Below, one piece after another: positions 17,224-26,106 of a DNA stretch of 64,000 nucleotides. The position numbers and the translations under genes are program-made. Source of the stretch: an uncultured Faecalibacterium sp. (GTDB taxonomy: Bacteria > Bacillota > Clostridia > Oscillospirales > Ruminococcaceae); assembly GCA_934539245.1 (NCBI GenBank), contig CAKTCK010000002.1, positions 18,437-82,436 of the forward strand. The letters run 5' to 3'. Positions within the stretch are counted from its first letter, which is position 1. Each line of letters starts with the position of its first letter. The notes under the pieces are model-generated. The model ran no database searches. It had not been told where the DNA came from and was given only the letters and a program-made list of their open reading frames with translations.

Positions 17224-18179
17224 TTGCCAGCACCCTCCTTCGCTTTCTTTGCAGGCTTCACATAGCCATACGGGGTCTGACGGGTCAGATCATTGATGTA
17301 CGGGACCCACAGGTTCATGAACAGCAGTGCGAAGGACACGCCCTCGGTGTAGCTGCCCCAGTAGCGGATAGCAAAGGTAACGATGCCAAGGCAAACGCCG
17401 TACACCAGCTTGCCCTTCAGGGTAAAGGGGCTGGTAACGTAGTCGGTAGCCATGAACACAGCGCCGAACAGCAGGCCGCCGCTCAGCACGGCAACCAGTG
17501 CGGTGTGCAGATCCTTGGTAGCGATCAGGTAGAACACGAACACGCTGCCAACGTAGGAAGCCGGGATGGCGATGCTGATGGTCTTGGTAGCCACCAGATA
17601 GATCAGACCCAGCACGATGGCCAGTGCGCAGGTCTCGCCCAGCACACCGCCGTGGATGCCCATGAACAGGTCCAGCAGGCTCAGCTTGGAGGGATCTGCC
17701 ACAGCCAGCGGGGTAGCCTTGGACAGCTGATCCACCGCTGCATCCGGGAACACCCACTGATTCATGGAGCCTGCAAAGCTGATGAACAGCACGATACGAC
17801 CCACCAGAGCGGGGTTTGCAAAGTTCATGCCAATGCCGCCGAACAGCTGCTTGACAACGATGATAGCCACCAGATCGCCGATGATCAGCTGACCGATGGG
17901 CATGCCCACGGGCACGTTCATGGCCAGAATGATGCCGGTGACCACAGCGGACAGGTCGCTGATGGGGTTCGGGCGCTTCAGCAGCTTGCAGTACAGCCAC
18001 TCAAAGGCCACACAAGCCACCACGGAAACGGCGGTGACCAGCAGGGCGCGCACGCCGAAAATGATCGCAGAGGCAACCACGCAGGGGCACAGTGCAACGA
18101 TCACGTTCGCCATCAGGCTCTGGGTGGTCTCGTCACTGCGGACGTGCGGGGAAGCCGAAACAATAAGCTTCGTATCCAT
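17220..18179 (-). CDS. rnfD: Rnf complex subunit D (flavin-bearing membrane protein)
   Basis: A 319-residue membrane subunit with about ten helices, homologous to NqrB. It carries a covalent FMN, and the attachment Thr is in DQLSKATPLAV (~residue 160). The N terminus (LIVSASPHVRSDETT) is the conserved RnfD opening. The start codon shares one base with the rnfC stop (TAATG), and the stop overlaps rnfG by 4 nt, so translation across C-D-G is tightly coupled. Confidence 0.96.
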   Translation of the reverse strand: MDTKLIVSASPHVRSDETTQSLMANVIVALCPCVVASAIIFGVRALLVTAVSVVACVAFEWLYCKLLKRPNPISDLSAVVTGIILAMNVPVGMPIGQLIIGDLVAIIVVKQLFGGIGMNFANPALVGRIVLFISFAGSMNQWVFPDAAVDQLSKATPLAVADPSKLSLLDLFMGIHGGVLGETCALAIVLGLIYLVATKTISIAIPASYVGSVFVFYLIATKDLHTALVAVLSGGLLFGAVFMATDYVTSPFTLKGKLVYGVCLGIVTFAIRYWGSYTEGVSFALLFMNLWVPYINDLTRQTPYGYVKPAKKAKEGAGK

Positions 18180-19495
18180 TACTTATTGCCTCCTTTTTTG
18201 ATTTCGCCAAGATAGAAAGCCTTGGCCAGACTCATCATCTGGGTGACCGGGCGCTTTGCCGGGCAGACGAAGGAGCAGCTGCCGCAGTTGAAGCAGTAGT
18301 CAGCGTGCAGCTTGCCCAGCTCCTGCACATCGCGGGCGGCGTAGGCCTGATTGACCTCCACCGGCTCCAGACCCATGGGGCAGTACTCCACGCAGCGGCC
18401 GCAGCGGATGCAGGGGTTGACCGGTGCGGGCTGTGCAGCTGCCTTGCTCAGCAGGATCAGACCGGAAGTGGTCTTGGTGGTGGGGTAAGAGAGGTTCTCC
18501 ACAGCGGGACCCATCATGGCACCACCGGCAACCACCTTGCCCAGCTCGCCCTTGACGCCCACATAGTCCAGAATATCCTGATAGGCGGTGCCCACGGGCA
18601 CAACAACGTTCTGGGGCTTTGCGCAGGCATCGCCGTCCACGGTGATGGTACGCTGGACCACCGGCATACCGGTAGCCAGATACTTGCCCAGCGTGGAAAC
18701 GCTGGTCACGTTCATCACGATAGCGCCTGCATCGGCGGGCAGACCGCCGTGGGGCACCTCGCGGCCGAGGCACTTCTCGATGAGGATCAGCTCTGCGCCG
18801 GTGCCGTAGACACTGGGCAGGGGCTTGACCTCGATAGCGCTGTCGTCCTTGGTCTTTTTGCACAGCAGGTCGATGCACTCGGGCTTGTTGTTCTCAATAC
18901 CAATGATGCACTTCGAGATGCCGGTATACTTCAGCACAGCCTTGATGCCGCGGATGATATCATCGCTGCACTCCAGCATCTCCTGCGTGTCGCTGGTCAG
19001 CCACACCTCGCACTCGGAGGCGTTGATCAGCAAGGTATCCACCGGCTGCTTGGGCTGCAGCTTCACGTCGGTGGGGAAGCCTGCGCCGCCCAGACCGACC
19101 AGACCGCACGCACGCACGGCAGCAAGGAAGCTGGCCTTATCAGTGACTTCCGGTGCCTTGACAGCCGGGTCTACGGTCTGCTTGCCATCGGTCTTGATGA
19201 CGACAGAATCGCACATACGGCCATTGGACAGACGGAAAGCTTCCACTGCAGCTACCGTACCGGAAACGCTGGAGTGGATGTTTGCGGAGACAAAGCCGCC
19301 CGCCTCACCGATCTTGGTGCCGACGAACACTTCATCGCCTTTTTTCACCAGTGCCTTGGCGGGTGCGCCAATGTGCTGGCTCATAAGGATGCGTACCTGC
19401 GCGGGCAGAGGCATCGGGACAGGTTTGCTTGCAGCAGTTGCCTTGTCATGCGGCGTATGCGCGCCAAGCGCCGCACGTTTCAGCTTGTTCAACAT
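18179..19495 (-). CDS. rnfC: Rnf complex subunit C (NADH/FMN, 4Fe-4S)
   Basis: A subunit of about 438 residues that exchanges electrons with NAD. It has an N-terminal barrel-sandwich region, a Rossmann-like NADH/FMN segment with GLGGAGFPTDVK, a SLBB region, and two C-terminal 4Fe-4S motifs, CIRCGRCVEYCP and CFNCGSCSFVCP. Longer in-frame starts exist (GTG at 19552, ATG at 19513), but GGGGGA lies ~10 nt before the ATG at 19495, and the protein then begins MLNKLKRAALG. First gene of the operon rnfC-D-G-E-A-B. Confidence 0.94.
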   Translation of the reverse strand: MLNKLKRAALGAHTPHDKATAASKPVPMPLPAQVRILMSQHIGAPAKALVKKGDEVFVGTKIGEAGGFVSANIHSSVSGTVAAVEAFRLSNGRMCDSVVIKTDGKQTVDPAVKAPEVTDKASFLAAVRACGLVGLGGAGFPTDVKLQPKQPVDTLLINASECEVWLTSDTQEMLECSDDIIRGIKAVLKYTGISKCIIGIENNKPECIDLLCKKTKDDSAIEVKPLPSVYGTGAELILIEKCLGREVPHGGLPADAGAIVMNVTSVSTLGKYLATGMPVVQRTITVDGDACAKPQNVVVPVGTAYQDILDYVGVKGELGKVVAGGAMMGPAVENLSYPTTKTTSGLILLSKAAAQPAPVNPCIRCGRCVEYCPMGLEPVEVNQAYAARDVQELGKLHADYCFNCGSCSFVCPAKRPVTQMMSLAKAFYLGEIKKGGNK

Positions 19496-19584
19496 GGATT
19501 TCAAATCCCCCATTCTGCTTGAATTGCCATCCCCTCGCCCATGCAGGCGCACTGGTACAGGGACAGCAGCTGCTTAACACACTT

Positions 19585-19612
19585 ATTGTATCATTTTGGC
19601 GCGGGAAGTCAA
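19585..19612 (-). promoter_or_regulatory. Promoter of the Rnf operon
   Basis: Minus-strand TTGACT (19612-19607) and TACAAT (19590-19585), spacer 16, about 90 nt before the chosen rnfC start. Confidence 0.75.
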
Positions 19613-19720
19613 CGACATCACGGCTCAAATGATGAATTTTCCTGAACTTTCTTATTCGTTTTCGTCAATTAGTTTTAACTAACTACCGTATTTTTCTTTT
19701 TGTTCTCCCCCTTCTGCCGT

Positions 19721-19749
19721 TTGCCTTTACTGCGGGAATATGCTATACT
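19721..19749 (+). promoter_or_regulatory. Promoter of the 41-residue peptide gene
   Basis: TTGCCT at 19721-19726 and TATACT at 19744-19749, spacer 17, 65 nt before the ATG. Confidence 0.7.
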
Positions 19750-19814
19750 ATACCTAACATATCGGCGGAACGTCCCCCGCTCCGCTCCCGAACTTCACAA
19801 GGAGGCACCAAACC

Positions 19815-19940
19815 ATGAAAGTTCTCAAAGCTCTGCTCGCCGTCTTCACCACACTGGCTGTCGCCCTGACCGCCATTCTGCTGTTCTGGCAGGATAAAAG
19901 TGCTCCGCGCTATATCAAGATCTACGAAAACGAGCAGTAA
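19815..19940 (+). CDS. Small single-span membrane peptide (41 aa)
   Basis: A complete short gene: promoter at 19721-19749, RBS AAGGAGG (19798-19804), ATG at 19815, 41 codons and TAA, then a strong terminator at 19958. The peptide opens MKVLKALLAVFTTLAVALTA and continues ILLFWQDKSAPRYIKIYENEQ. That is a basic start, one hydrophobic helix (~4-25) and a charged tail of ~16 residues. No family is recognised. The lack of a lipobox or signal peptidase site suggests a membrane-anchored peptide. It is monocistronic, divergent from the Rnf operon. A functional link with Rnf is possible but only positional. Confidence 0.72.
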   Translation: MKVLKALLAVFTTLAVALTAILLFWQDKSAPRYIKIYENEQ

Positions 19941-19957
19941 TTATTTCTTGCAGCACA

Positions 19958-20000
19958 ACACCCCGGTCAGGCGGTAAAACCGCCCGACCGGGGTGTTTTT
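19958..20000 (+). terminator. Terminator of the small peptide gene
   Basis: ACACCCCGGTC-AGGCGGT pairs with ACCGCCCGACCGGGGTGT around a short loop, followed by TTTTT. Confidence 0.85.
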
Positions 20001-20020
20001 GCGTTGTCCGGTAAACCACA

Positions 20021-20054
20021 CAAAAACGCCGCCGACTTTTCGTCAGCGGCGTTT
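20021..20054 (-). terminator. Terminator of the DUF5662 gene
   Basis: Minus-strand AAACGCCGCTGAC with its complement, followed by GTTTTTGTG. Confidence 0.75.
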
Positions 20055-20066
20055 GCTCAAAAATAC

Positions 20067-20603
20067 TCAGTAATCCGTCTCGCAGCCCAGCAGGAATTTG
20101 ATGTAGGCAAAGGTGCGCTCCTGCCCTAAGTCCCGCACCATGCGCAGCAGCTTTTCCAGCAGTGCCCGGGTCTCCGGGTGCATCAGGTAGTGATCCTTGC
20201 TGCGCTGGTAGTACTCCCACGCGGAGGCATCGGTGTACTTGTCGCCCAGATAGATCTGGCTTGCCGCCACCCGGTCGCACACCATCTCGCAGACGTACCG
20301 CAGGGGGATCTTCATGCCGGTCAGGCCGGTCTTGGTGGTGCTGTAATCGATCCAGTATTCCAGATGATGCTTGTTGCGCCCCTTGTGGTGCAGCCACGCC
20401 GAGGTGTAGCCCTTGGCTTCGCGCTCGGCCTCGTTGGGGCTGTGGTCGCCCTGATAATAGATGCACCCGGGGATGAACTCGGTAGGGCTGTACTTGCTCA
20501 GGTCGTGGGCAAGACCCTGCTCATACAACCCGCATTCAAAGCAGTATTTCATCACCAGCAGCTTGTGCCGGGTAATGGTCTCGAAATGGCCTTTGATGTT
20601 CAT
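20067..20603 (-). CDS. DUF5662 family protein
   Basis: A 178-residue soluble protein. The pattern HKLLVMKYCFECGL, then AHDLSKYSPTEF, then HHKGRNKHHLEYW fits the DUF5662 family, common in Firmicutes and of unknown function. The clustered His and Asp residues (HDLSK, HHxxxxKHH) look like metal ligands and recall HD-domain phosphohydrolases, which is inference only. It sits 4 nt downstream of the glycosyltransferase gene and is probably the last gene of that transcript. Some databases label relatives as catalase; nothing here supports that. Confidence 0.75.
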   Translation of the reverse strand: MNIKGHFETITRHKLLVMKYCFECGLYEQGLAHDLSKYSPTEFIPGCIYYQGDHSPNEAEREAKGYTSAWLHHKGRNKHHLEYWIDYSTTKTGLTGMKIPLRYVCEMVCDRVAASQIYLGDKYTDASAWEYYQRSKDHYLMHPETRALLEKLLRMVRDLGQERTFAYIKFLLGCETDY

Positions 20604-20607
20604 GCTG

Positions 20608-22485
20608 TTATTCCCTCCACTGCACCGTGATGCGTCCCTCTTTCAACCCGCGCAGATCATCGCTTTCGGAAAAATCCTCCCGGTCCATGGTCAGGTTGGG
20701 GTTGTAGTAGGGGTCGTGCAGGATGTTCTCCCTGCCGTGCACCTCGTACAGACGCTGCTGCTCGGCAGCAAAGCGCCGTGCCTTTACCGGGTCTTTCTCG
20801 TCCCCGCCGCGGCTCTTGCTCTCGTAATGGGTCAGCTGGGCGTAGGGCGTCCACGCAATGCGGTAGCCCGCATCCCGCACCCGCAGGCAGAAGTCCACAT
20901 CGTTGAAGGCCACCGCAAAGGCTTCGTCCAGCCCCTTCACCTTGTCCCACACGCTGGTCTTTACCAGCAGGCAGGCACCGGTCACGGCAGAAAAGTCCTG
21001 CACCGTGGCGGTGCGGAACAGATAGCCGCTGCCGCCGGCCTTTTTGTACTTGTGGCTGTGCCCTGCATAGCCGCCCAGCCCGGTAATGACGCCCGCGTGC
21101 TGGATGGTGTCGTCCGGGTACCAGAGCATGGCGCCGCACACTGCCGCCCCGCCGGGGTGGGCGCATTGGCGCAGAAGCTCGGTGAGCCAGTCGCCATTGC
21201 GCACCTCCACGTCGTTGTTCAGCAGCAGCAGATACTCGCCGGTGGCGTATTTGCGGCCAAAGTTGTTGATGCCGGAAAAGTTGAAGCCCTTTTTCGGGTA
21301 AGTGACCACCCGCAGGCCGTCGTAGCGCTGCTGTGCCTTTTTATAGTAGGCAAAGGTAGCGGGGTCGGTGGAATTGTTCTCCACCACGATGACCTCAAAG
21401 TGCTCCCATGCGGTCTTTGTCCAAATGCTGTGCAGGCACTTTTCCAAATCCTCGGTGTGGTCCTTGTTGGGGATCAGGATGCTCACCTTGGGTTCGCCCA
21501 CGATGTCCCACTTCACCCGGTAGGTGCTGGGGAACAGGCCGTCCTCCACCGTGCCGATGCGCCCGGTGCGGGTCAGGTGGTCTGCCAGCGCCTTTTTGGC
21601 CGCTGCCGCCACGTATGGCTTGGCATCGGCGTCGCCGGAGGTAGACCCCGCGTGCACCCGCCAGTAGTAGAGCACCTGCGGCACATGGGCGGCACCGCCG
21701 GTCTTTTCCAGCAGGCGCAGGAACAGGTCATGATCCTGACTGCCATCGCATTCCGGGCGCTCGCCGCCCAGCTGCTCCCACAGTGCTTTTTTAAACACCG
21801 CCAGATGGCAGATGTAGTTGCAGCACAGCAGGTAGTCCGGGGCGTAGTCCGGCTTGAAGTGCGCCACCATAGGGCGGCGGATGCTCTTGGTAAACAGAGC
21901 CTCGTCGCTGTACAGAAAGCCGTCCGGCTCGCCGCGCTGCCGCAGCTGCAAGATAGCCTTGCCCATGGTGTACAGGGCATGGGGTGCCAGAATGTCATCG
22001 TGGTCAGCCAGCGCCAGATATCCCCCTGTTGCCAGCTGCGCGGCAGCGTTCGTATTAGCCGCAATGCCCTGGTTTTCGATCCTTTTGTATACGATCTGTT
22101 GATTTTTTTGTTGATATTCCTTTACGATGCGCTCCACGTCCCCGTGGGCGGCGTCCGAAGCATCGGCAAGGCAGAGCTGCCCGTTGGGCGCAGTCTGTTC
22201 CACAAAGGAATCCAGAAACTCCCGCAGGTATTTTTCCGGGGTATTATACAGCGGAGTCAGCACCGAAATGGTGGGCAATCCGCAGTCAGCCGCCGTTTTG
22301 CCCGCCATCTCTGCGCGCTGCGCTTCCAGCACCTTTTTGGCAGGCAGGTAGCGTGCACGCTTGCCGAAGCAGCGGCGCTTGACAAAGCCCGCGCCGCGTT
22401 TGACCATGGTGGGCAGACCCTCGTCCTTTGTCAGCTGCACGGCGTAGCCGACAAGCTCCTTGGCGCGTTTCAACCGTACATTCAT
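20608..22485 (-). CDS. Two-domain GT2 glycosyltransferase (rhamnosyltransferase-like)
   Basis: A 625-residue cytosolic protein with two family-2 glycosyltransferase domains. The first (~70-290) starts PTISVLTPLYNTPEKYL and has LADHDD as metal-binding motif. The second (~330-590) starts PKVSILIPNKDHTEDLEKC, has LLLNNDVEV and ends with the FNDVDFCLR-type acceptor segment. Tandem GT-A proteins of this kind build rhamnose- or galactose-containing cell-wall polysaccharides in Firmicutes. It lies 1 nt after the Wzt-like ATPase, within an export cluster that also has rfbC, so dTDP-rhamnose is the likely donor. The acceptor is unknown. Confidence 0.88.
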   Translation of the reverse strand: MNVRLKRAKELVGYAVQLTKDEGLPTMVKRGAGFVKRRCFGKRARYLPAKKVLEAQRAEMAGKTAADCGLPTISVLTPLYNTPEKYLREFLDSFVEQTAPNGQLCLADASDAAHGDVERIVKEYQQKNQQIVYKRIENQGIAANTNAAAQLATGGYLALADHDDILAPHALYTMGKAILQLRQRGEPDGFLYSDEALFTKSIRRPMVAHFKPDYAPDYLLCCNYICHLAVFKKALWEQLGGERPECDGSQDHDLFLRLLEKTGGAAHVPQVLYYWRVHAGSTSGDADAKPYVAAAAKKALADHLTRTGRIGTVEDGLFPSTYRVKWDIVGEPKVSILIPNKDHTEDLEKCLHSIWTKTAWEHFEVIVVENNSTDPATFAYYKKAQQRYDGLRVVTYPKKGFNFSGINNFGRKYATGEYLLLLNNDVEVRNGDWLTELLRQCAHPGGAAVCGAMLWYPDDTIQHAGVITGLGGYAGHSHKYKKAGGSGYLFRTATVQDFSAVTGACLLVKTSVWDKVKGLDEAFAVAFNDVDFCLRVRDAGYRIAWTPYAQLTHYESKSRGGDEKDPVKARRFAAEQQRLYEVHGRENILHDPYYNPNLTMDREDFSESDDLRGLKEGRITVQWRE

Positions 22486-22486
22486 A

Positions 22487-23230
22487 TCAGACCTCGCCGC
22501 GTTGGGTCGCCTTGTAGGCGGCGCAGACTGTCTGGGTGTCCCCGTTCATTTTCAGGTGGCCGTGGCTCAGCCATGCCACCTTGGTGCACATCCGCTCGAT
22601 CTGCTCGATAGAGTGGGACACCAGAATGACCGTGGTGCCGCCCGCCATCAGTTCCTGCATCCGCTTTTCACACTTCTGCTGGAACAGGAAATCGCCCACC
22701 GACAGCACCTCGTCCGCGATGAGGATATCGGGCTTGGTGATGGTGGCAATGGCAAAGCCGATGCGCGCCACCATGCCGGAGGAGTAGTTTTTCAGCGGCA
22801 CATCCAGAAAGTTTTCCAGCTCGCTGAACTCCACGATCTCGTCAAATTTTTCGTCCAGATACTTGGGCGAGAAGCCCAGCACCGTGCCGTTGAGATAGAT
22901 GTTCTCGCGGGCGGTCAGGTCCATATCAAAGCCCGCGCCCAGCTCGATAAGCGGGGCGATGGTGCCGTTTACGGTCACCTTGCCCTTGCTGGGCTTGTAC
23001 ACCCCGGCAATGGTCTTGAGCAGGGTGGATTTGCCCGAGCCGTTCAAGCCCACAAGGCCGTAAAAATCGCCGGGCATGATGTCCAGACTGACGTCCTTTA
23101 AAGCGTAGAACTCGTCGTATTGCAGCCGCCCCTGCACCATAGCCAGAAAGTACTCTTTCAGGCTCTCATGCTTTTCCTTGGAAAGGTTGAAGCACATGGA
23201 AACATTGTCCACTTTGATGATCGGTTCCAT
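22487..23230 (-). CDS. Polysaccharide ABC exporter ATPase (Wzt/TagH-like)
   Basis: A 247-residue ATPase: Walker A GLNGSGKST (61-69), signature NYSSGM and Walker B DILIADEVLSVGD. The last motif is characteristic of the polysaccharide/teichoic-acid exporter subclass (RfbE, Wzt, TagH). There is no C-terminal carbohydrate-binding domain, so export probably does not depend on a chain-end cap. It pairs with the permease 12 nt upstream. Its reading is clean and the length is normal for the short form. Confidence 0.93.
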   Translation of the reverse strand: MEPIIKVDNVSMCFNLSKEKHESLKEYFLAMVQGRLQYDEFYALKDVSLDIMPGDFYGLVGLNGSGKSTLLKTIAGVYKPSKGKVTVNGTIAPLIELGAGFDMDLTARENIYLNGTVLGFSPKYLDEKFDEIVEFSELENFLDVPLKNYSSGMVARIGFAIATITKPDILIADEVLSVGDFLFQQKCEKRMQELMAGGTTVILVSHSIEQIERMCTKVAWLSHGHLKMNGDTQTVCAAYKATQRGEV

Positions 23231-23242
23231 TGTTCACCCTCC

Positions 23243-24052
23243 TTAAATGTGCAGCACAAAGCGGTCCTGCGTTTTGCGGAACACCCGCAGCCCCACTACC
23301 ATGGACAGCACCGCGCAGATGCCGCAGACAAGGAACATATTCAAATCCAGCGGGATGCCCCACATCACCGTGCGGCGGAAGCCCGTGATATACCAGTACA
23401 TGGGGTTCAGCTTGATGATCTGCTGCATATTGAATCCGCCGATGGAAAAGGTCATCTGGGTGGGGTCGTAGAAGATGGCAGAGAAATACAGCAGCGCGGT
23501 GATGAACACACTCCAGATGTGCATGATATCCCGGAAGAACACGGTAGCCGCCGCCAAGAACATACTGACCCCGAGGCTGAAAAAGAACAGGGTCACCAGC
23601 GGGTACAGCGCTTCGAGAATGGTCAGGTGGAAGGGTGCGCCGGTAAAGATCATGACCAGCAGCAGCGCCACAAAGCTGAACACGCAGTTCACCATGGCAA
23701 AGCAGCATTTTTCCAGCGGAAAGATATACTTGGGGATATACACCTTTTTCAGCAGCGGGGCGGCGCTGAGCACGCTGCTCATGCTGGTGGAGGTAGCCTC
23801 GTTGAAGAAGTTGAACAGCAGCTGACCGCACATCAGAAAGACGGCAAAGTTGTCGATGCCGCTGCCGCGCATATCCATCAGGCTGCTGAACACCGCCCAG
23901 TACACAAGGCACATCAGCAGCGGGTTCAAAACGCTCCACACCACGCCCAGCACGCTGCGGCGGTATTTCAGCTTGAAATCACGGCTTACAAGGTTCCACA
24001 GCAGATAGCGGTAGCGCCAGAAGCCGTTCCACATTGCTTTGAGTTTTGCCAC
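23243..24052 (-). CDS. Polysaccharide ABC exporter permease (Wzm/TagG-like)
   Basis: A 269-residue ABC-2 type permease with six membrane helices and the N-terminal amphipathic segment YRYLLWNLVSRDFKLKYRRS, diagnostic of Wzm/TagG proteins. It works with the ATPase encoded next to carry undecaprenyl-linked glycan across the membrane. It starts 6 nt after rfbC and shares its transcript. No unusual feature is visible. Confidence 0.93.
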   Translation of the reverse strand: MAKLKAMWNGFWRYRYLLWNLVSRDFKLKYRRSVLGVVWSVLNPLLMCLVYWAVFSSLMDMRGSGIDNFAVFLMCGQLLFNFFNEATSTSMSSVLSAAPLLKKVYIPKYIFPLEKCCFAMVNCVFSFVALLLVMIFTGAPFHLTILEALYPLVTLFFFSLGVSMFLAAATVFFRDIMHIWSVFITALLYFSAIFYDPTQMTFSIGGFNMQQIIKLNPMYWYITGFRRTVMWGIPLDLNMFLVCGICAVLSMVVGLRVFRKTQDRFVLHI

Positions 24053-24058
24053 GGGCGA

Positions 24059-24625
24059 TCACCACTTTTCAAAATATTCGAACTTCTGGGCGGCAAAGGG
24101 CTCGTGCAGCTTGTCCTTTGCGCTGGTCTTGTGCTCGCAGCCACAGTCCGGCCACTGCACGTTGACGGTGGGGTCGTCGTAGGGGATGCCGCCCTCGCTG
24201 GTGGGGTCGTAGACATCGGTGCACTTGTAGCAGAACTCTGCCACATCGCTCAGCACCAGAAAACCATGGGCAAAGCCCTCCGGGATATAGAACATCTTCT
24301 TGTTGTCCTCGGAAAGGGTCACACCCACCCACTTGCCAAAGGTAGCGCTGTGGGGGCGGCAGTCCACGGCCACGTCATACACCTCGCCCTTGGTCACGCG
24401 CACCAGCTTGCCCTGGGTGTGGTTCTTCTGGAAGTGCAGCCCGCGCAGCACGCCACGGGTGGAGCGGCTCTGGTTGTCCTGCACAAATTCCTTGTCGATG
24501 CCGGCCTCTGCGAACTGGTCCTTCTGGTAGGTCTCCATAAAATAGCCGCGGTCATCGCCGAACACCTGCGGCTCAATGACCACCACACCGGGGATCTCGG
24601 TCTGCGTAAAAATAAACTTACCCAT
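24059..24625 (-). CDS. rfbC: dTDP-4-dehydrorhamnose 3,5-epimerase
   Basis: A 188-residue cupin-fold enzyme that converts dTDP-4-dehydro-6-deoxy-D-glucose to the L-lyxo form on the way to dTDP-L-rhamnose. Typical motifs are VVIEPQVFGDDRGYF at the N terminus, STRGVLRGLHFQ with the catalytic His (~residue 62), VAVDCRP and IPEGFAHGF. rfbA, rfbB and rfbD are not in this window, so the rest of the pathway must be elsewhere. First gene of the polysaccharide cluster (rfbC, permease, ATPase, GT2, DUF5662). RBS AGAGAGG precedes the ATG. Confidence 0.96.
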   Translation of the reverse strand: MGKFIFTQTEIPGVVVIEPQVFGDDRGYFMETYQKDQFAEAGIDKEFVQDNQSRSTRGVLRGLHFQKNHTQGKLVRVTKGEVYDVAVDCRPHSATFGKWVGVTLSEDNKKMFYIPEGFAHGFLVLSDVAEFCYKCTDVYDPTSEGGIPYDDPTVNVQWPDCGCEHKTSAKDKLHEPFAAQKFEYFEKW

Positions 24626-24693
24626 GATATTATACCTCTCTTTTTTCTGAAAGCTTTTTCTTTATCTGGAAAAGTCTGGTTTAAAACAGGCTT

Positions 24694-26025
24694 TTACGCT
24701 TTGTTGCGGCGTTTTGCCGTTTTGCGGCGCTTTTTCAGGCGGGCGTGCAGACGCAGCACCAGCACCGTGACCACGGCCGCACCCACGGTGCAGCCCACCG
24801 AGATGCCCGCCAGCAGCCATGCGCTGCTGCCCGGCTCCACATCCTTGGCGGCTTCCAGCGTTGTGCCGGTGCTCTGCTCCAGCAGTTCCTCCAGTCCGGT
24901 GATCTCCGCCTTTACCCGCACGCTGGTGCTCTCCTGCTTTGCGCCGCCGTTCAGGGTGTACACCGCATACACGGCGGGCTCTGCGCCCAGCAGGTACTGC
25001 TCCGGCAGCTCCAAGTCCACGGTCACATCCTGTGCGGACAAGCCCTCTGCCAGCAGCAGCTTCACCCCGGGGTCGGTCACGGTGACCGTGCCAAGGCTCT
25101 GCCCGCCGCCAGCCACCGGCAGCTGTGCGGTGACTGTGCCGCCGGGCAGCTGGGTGTAGCTTTTATAGGTAGCAAAGGCGTAGTCCAGCAGGGTGCGCAT
25201 ATCATTGTATTTATCGGTGCTCAGCTGGCTTTGCATGGTCGTACAGATCAGCCGCACCCCGTCCTGCTCCGCCAGACAGACATAGCTGTACCGGGCGGTG
25301 TTGGTGTAGCCCAGCTTGGAGCCCAGCACACTGCCGATATGGTAGCGGCTGGAACCGATGCGGATCTTGTCCTGCTGGGAGAAGTAGCGGGTCACCGGCT
25401 GGATGTTGGTGGGCTGCATGGTGTACATCTGGTTGCGGGTGAACACATCCTCAAACCCCGGCTGCTGCAATGCCCAGCGCAGGATCTGCGCCATATCATA
25501 GCAGCTGGTGTAGTGATCCTCATCACTGATGCCGTGGGGGTTTGCAAAGTGGGTGTGGGCAAGCCCCAGCTCCTCCACCTGCGCATTCATGGCCGCCACG
25601 CCGTCCGCGATGGTGCCGCCGCCGAAATATTCTGCCAGCAGGTTGGCGCCGTCGTTGGCGCTTGCCATCTGGGTGGCATACAGCGCATCCACCAAGGGAA
25701 CTTCCTCCCCTTCCAGCAGGGCGATATGGCTGGAATCCGTGCCCGCCAGCGAGTAGACATCCTCGTGGGTCACGGTCAGCTTTACATCGTCCCAGTCCCC
25801 CTGTGCCTTCTCACAGGCAAGGCCGAGGGTCATCACCTTGGTAATGGAAGCCGGGTGCAGTTCCTCGTCCATATTCTGCTGCGCCAGCACAAGGCCGGTG
25901 TCTGCATCCACGATGCAGTATGCCCGGGTATTGGCCAGCGTCGGGCCTGCCGCTGCCGCGCCGGGCACCAGCACAGCGCCTATCAAAAGCAGCACAGTGC
26001 ACAGTGCTGCGGTAAATTTTTTCAT
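24694..26025 (-). CDS. D-alanyl-D-alanine carboxypeptidase (DacF-like)
   Basis: A 443-residue secreted penicillin-binding protein of the S11 family that trims D-Ala from peptidoglycan stem peptides. It has a signal peptide (~1-26, cleaved near AAAAG) and catalytic Ser60 and Lys63 in the SITK motif. The SxN motif is SAN (122-124). Where the family has KTG, the sequence reads KLG (237-239, SKLGYTNTA), a changed third motif. A C-terminal membrane helix (~400-425) and a very basic tail (RLKKRRKTAKRRNKA) anchor it, where DacA/DacF usually use an amphipathic helix. It lies 81 nt after dpaB; a sporulation link is possible but unproven. Confidence 0.88.
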   Translation of the reverse strand: MKKFTAALCTVLLLIGAVLVPGAAAAGPTLANTRAYCIVDADTGLVLAQQNMDEELHPASITKVMTLGLACEKAQGDWDDVKLTVTHEDVYSLAGTDSSHIALLEGEEVPLVDALYATQMASANDGANLLAEYFGGGTIADGVAAMNAQVEELGLAHTHFANPHGISDEDHYTSCYDMAQILRWALQQPGFEDVFTRNQMYTMQPTNIQPVTRYFSQQDKIRIGSSRYHIGSVLGSKLGYTNTARYSYVCLAEQDGVRLICTTMQSQLSTDKYNDMRTLLDYAFATYKSYTQLPGGTVTAQLPVAGGGQSLGTVTVTDPGVKLLLAEGLSAQDVTVDLELPEQYLLGAEPAVYAVYTLNGGAKQESTSVRVKAEITGLEELLEQSTGTTLEAAKDVEPGSSAWLLAGISVGCTVGAAVVTVLVLRLHARLKKRRKTAKRRNKA

Positions 26026-26106
26026 CTGGTATTCTCCGCTTGTCAGTTTTATGCCAGCAAGGCATCATTTGAAGTATACCACATTTTCTCCCCGCTGAAA
26101 AGAGAT

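Noticed and set aside
20461..22611. A 716-codon open frame antisense to the glycosyltransferase
   Set aside because: Same codon-mirror effect; no recognisable domain.
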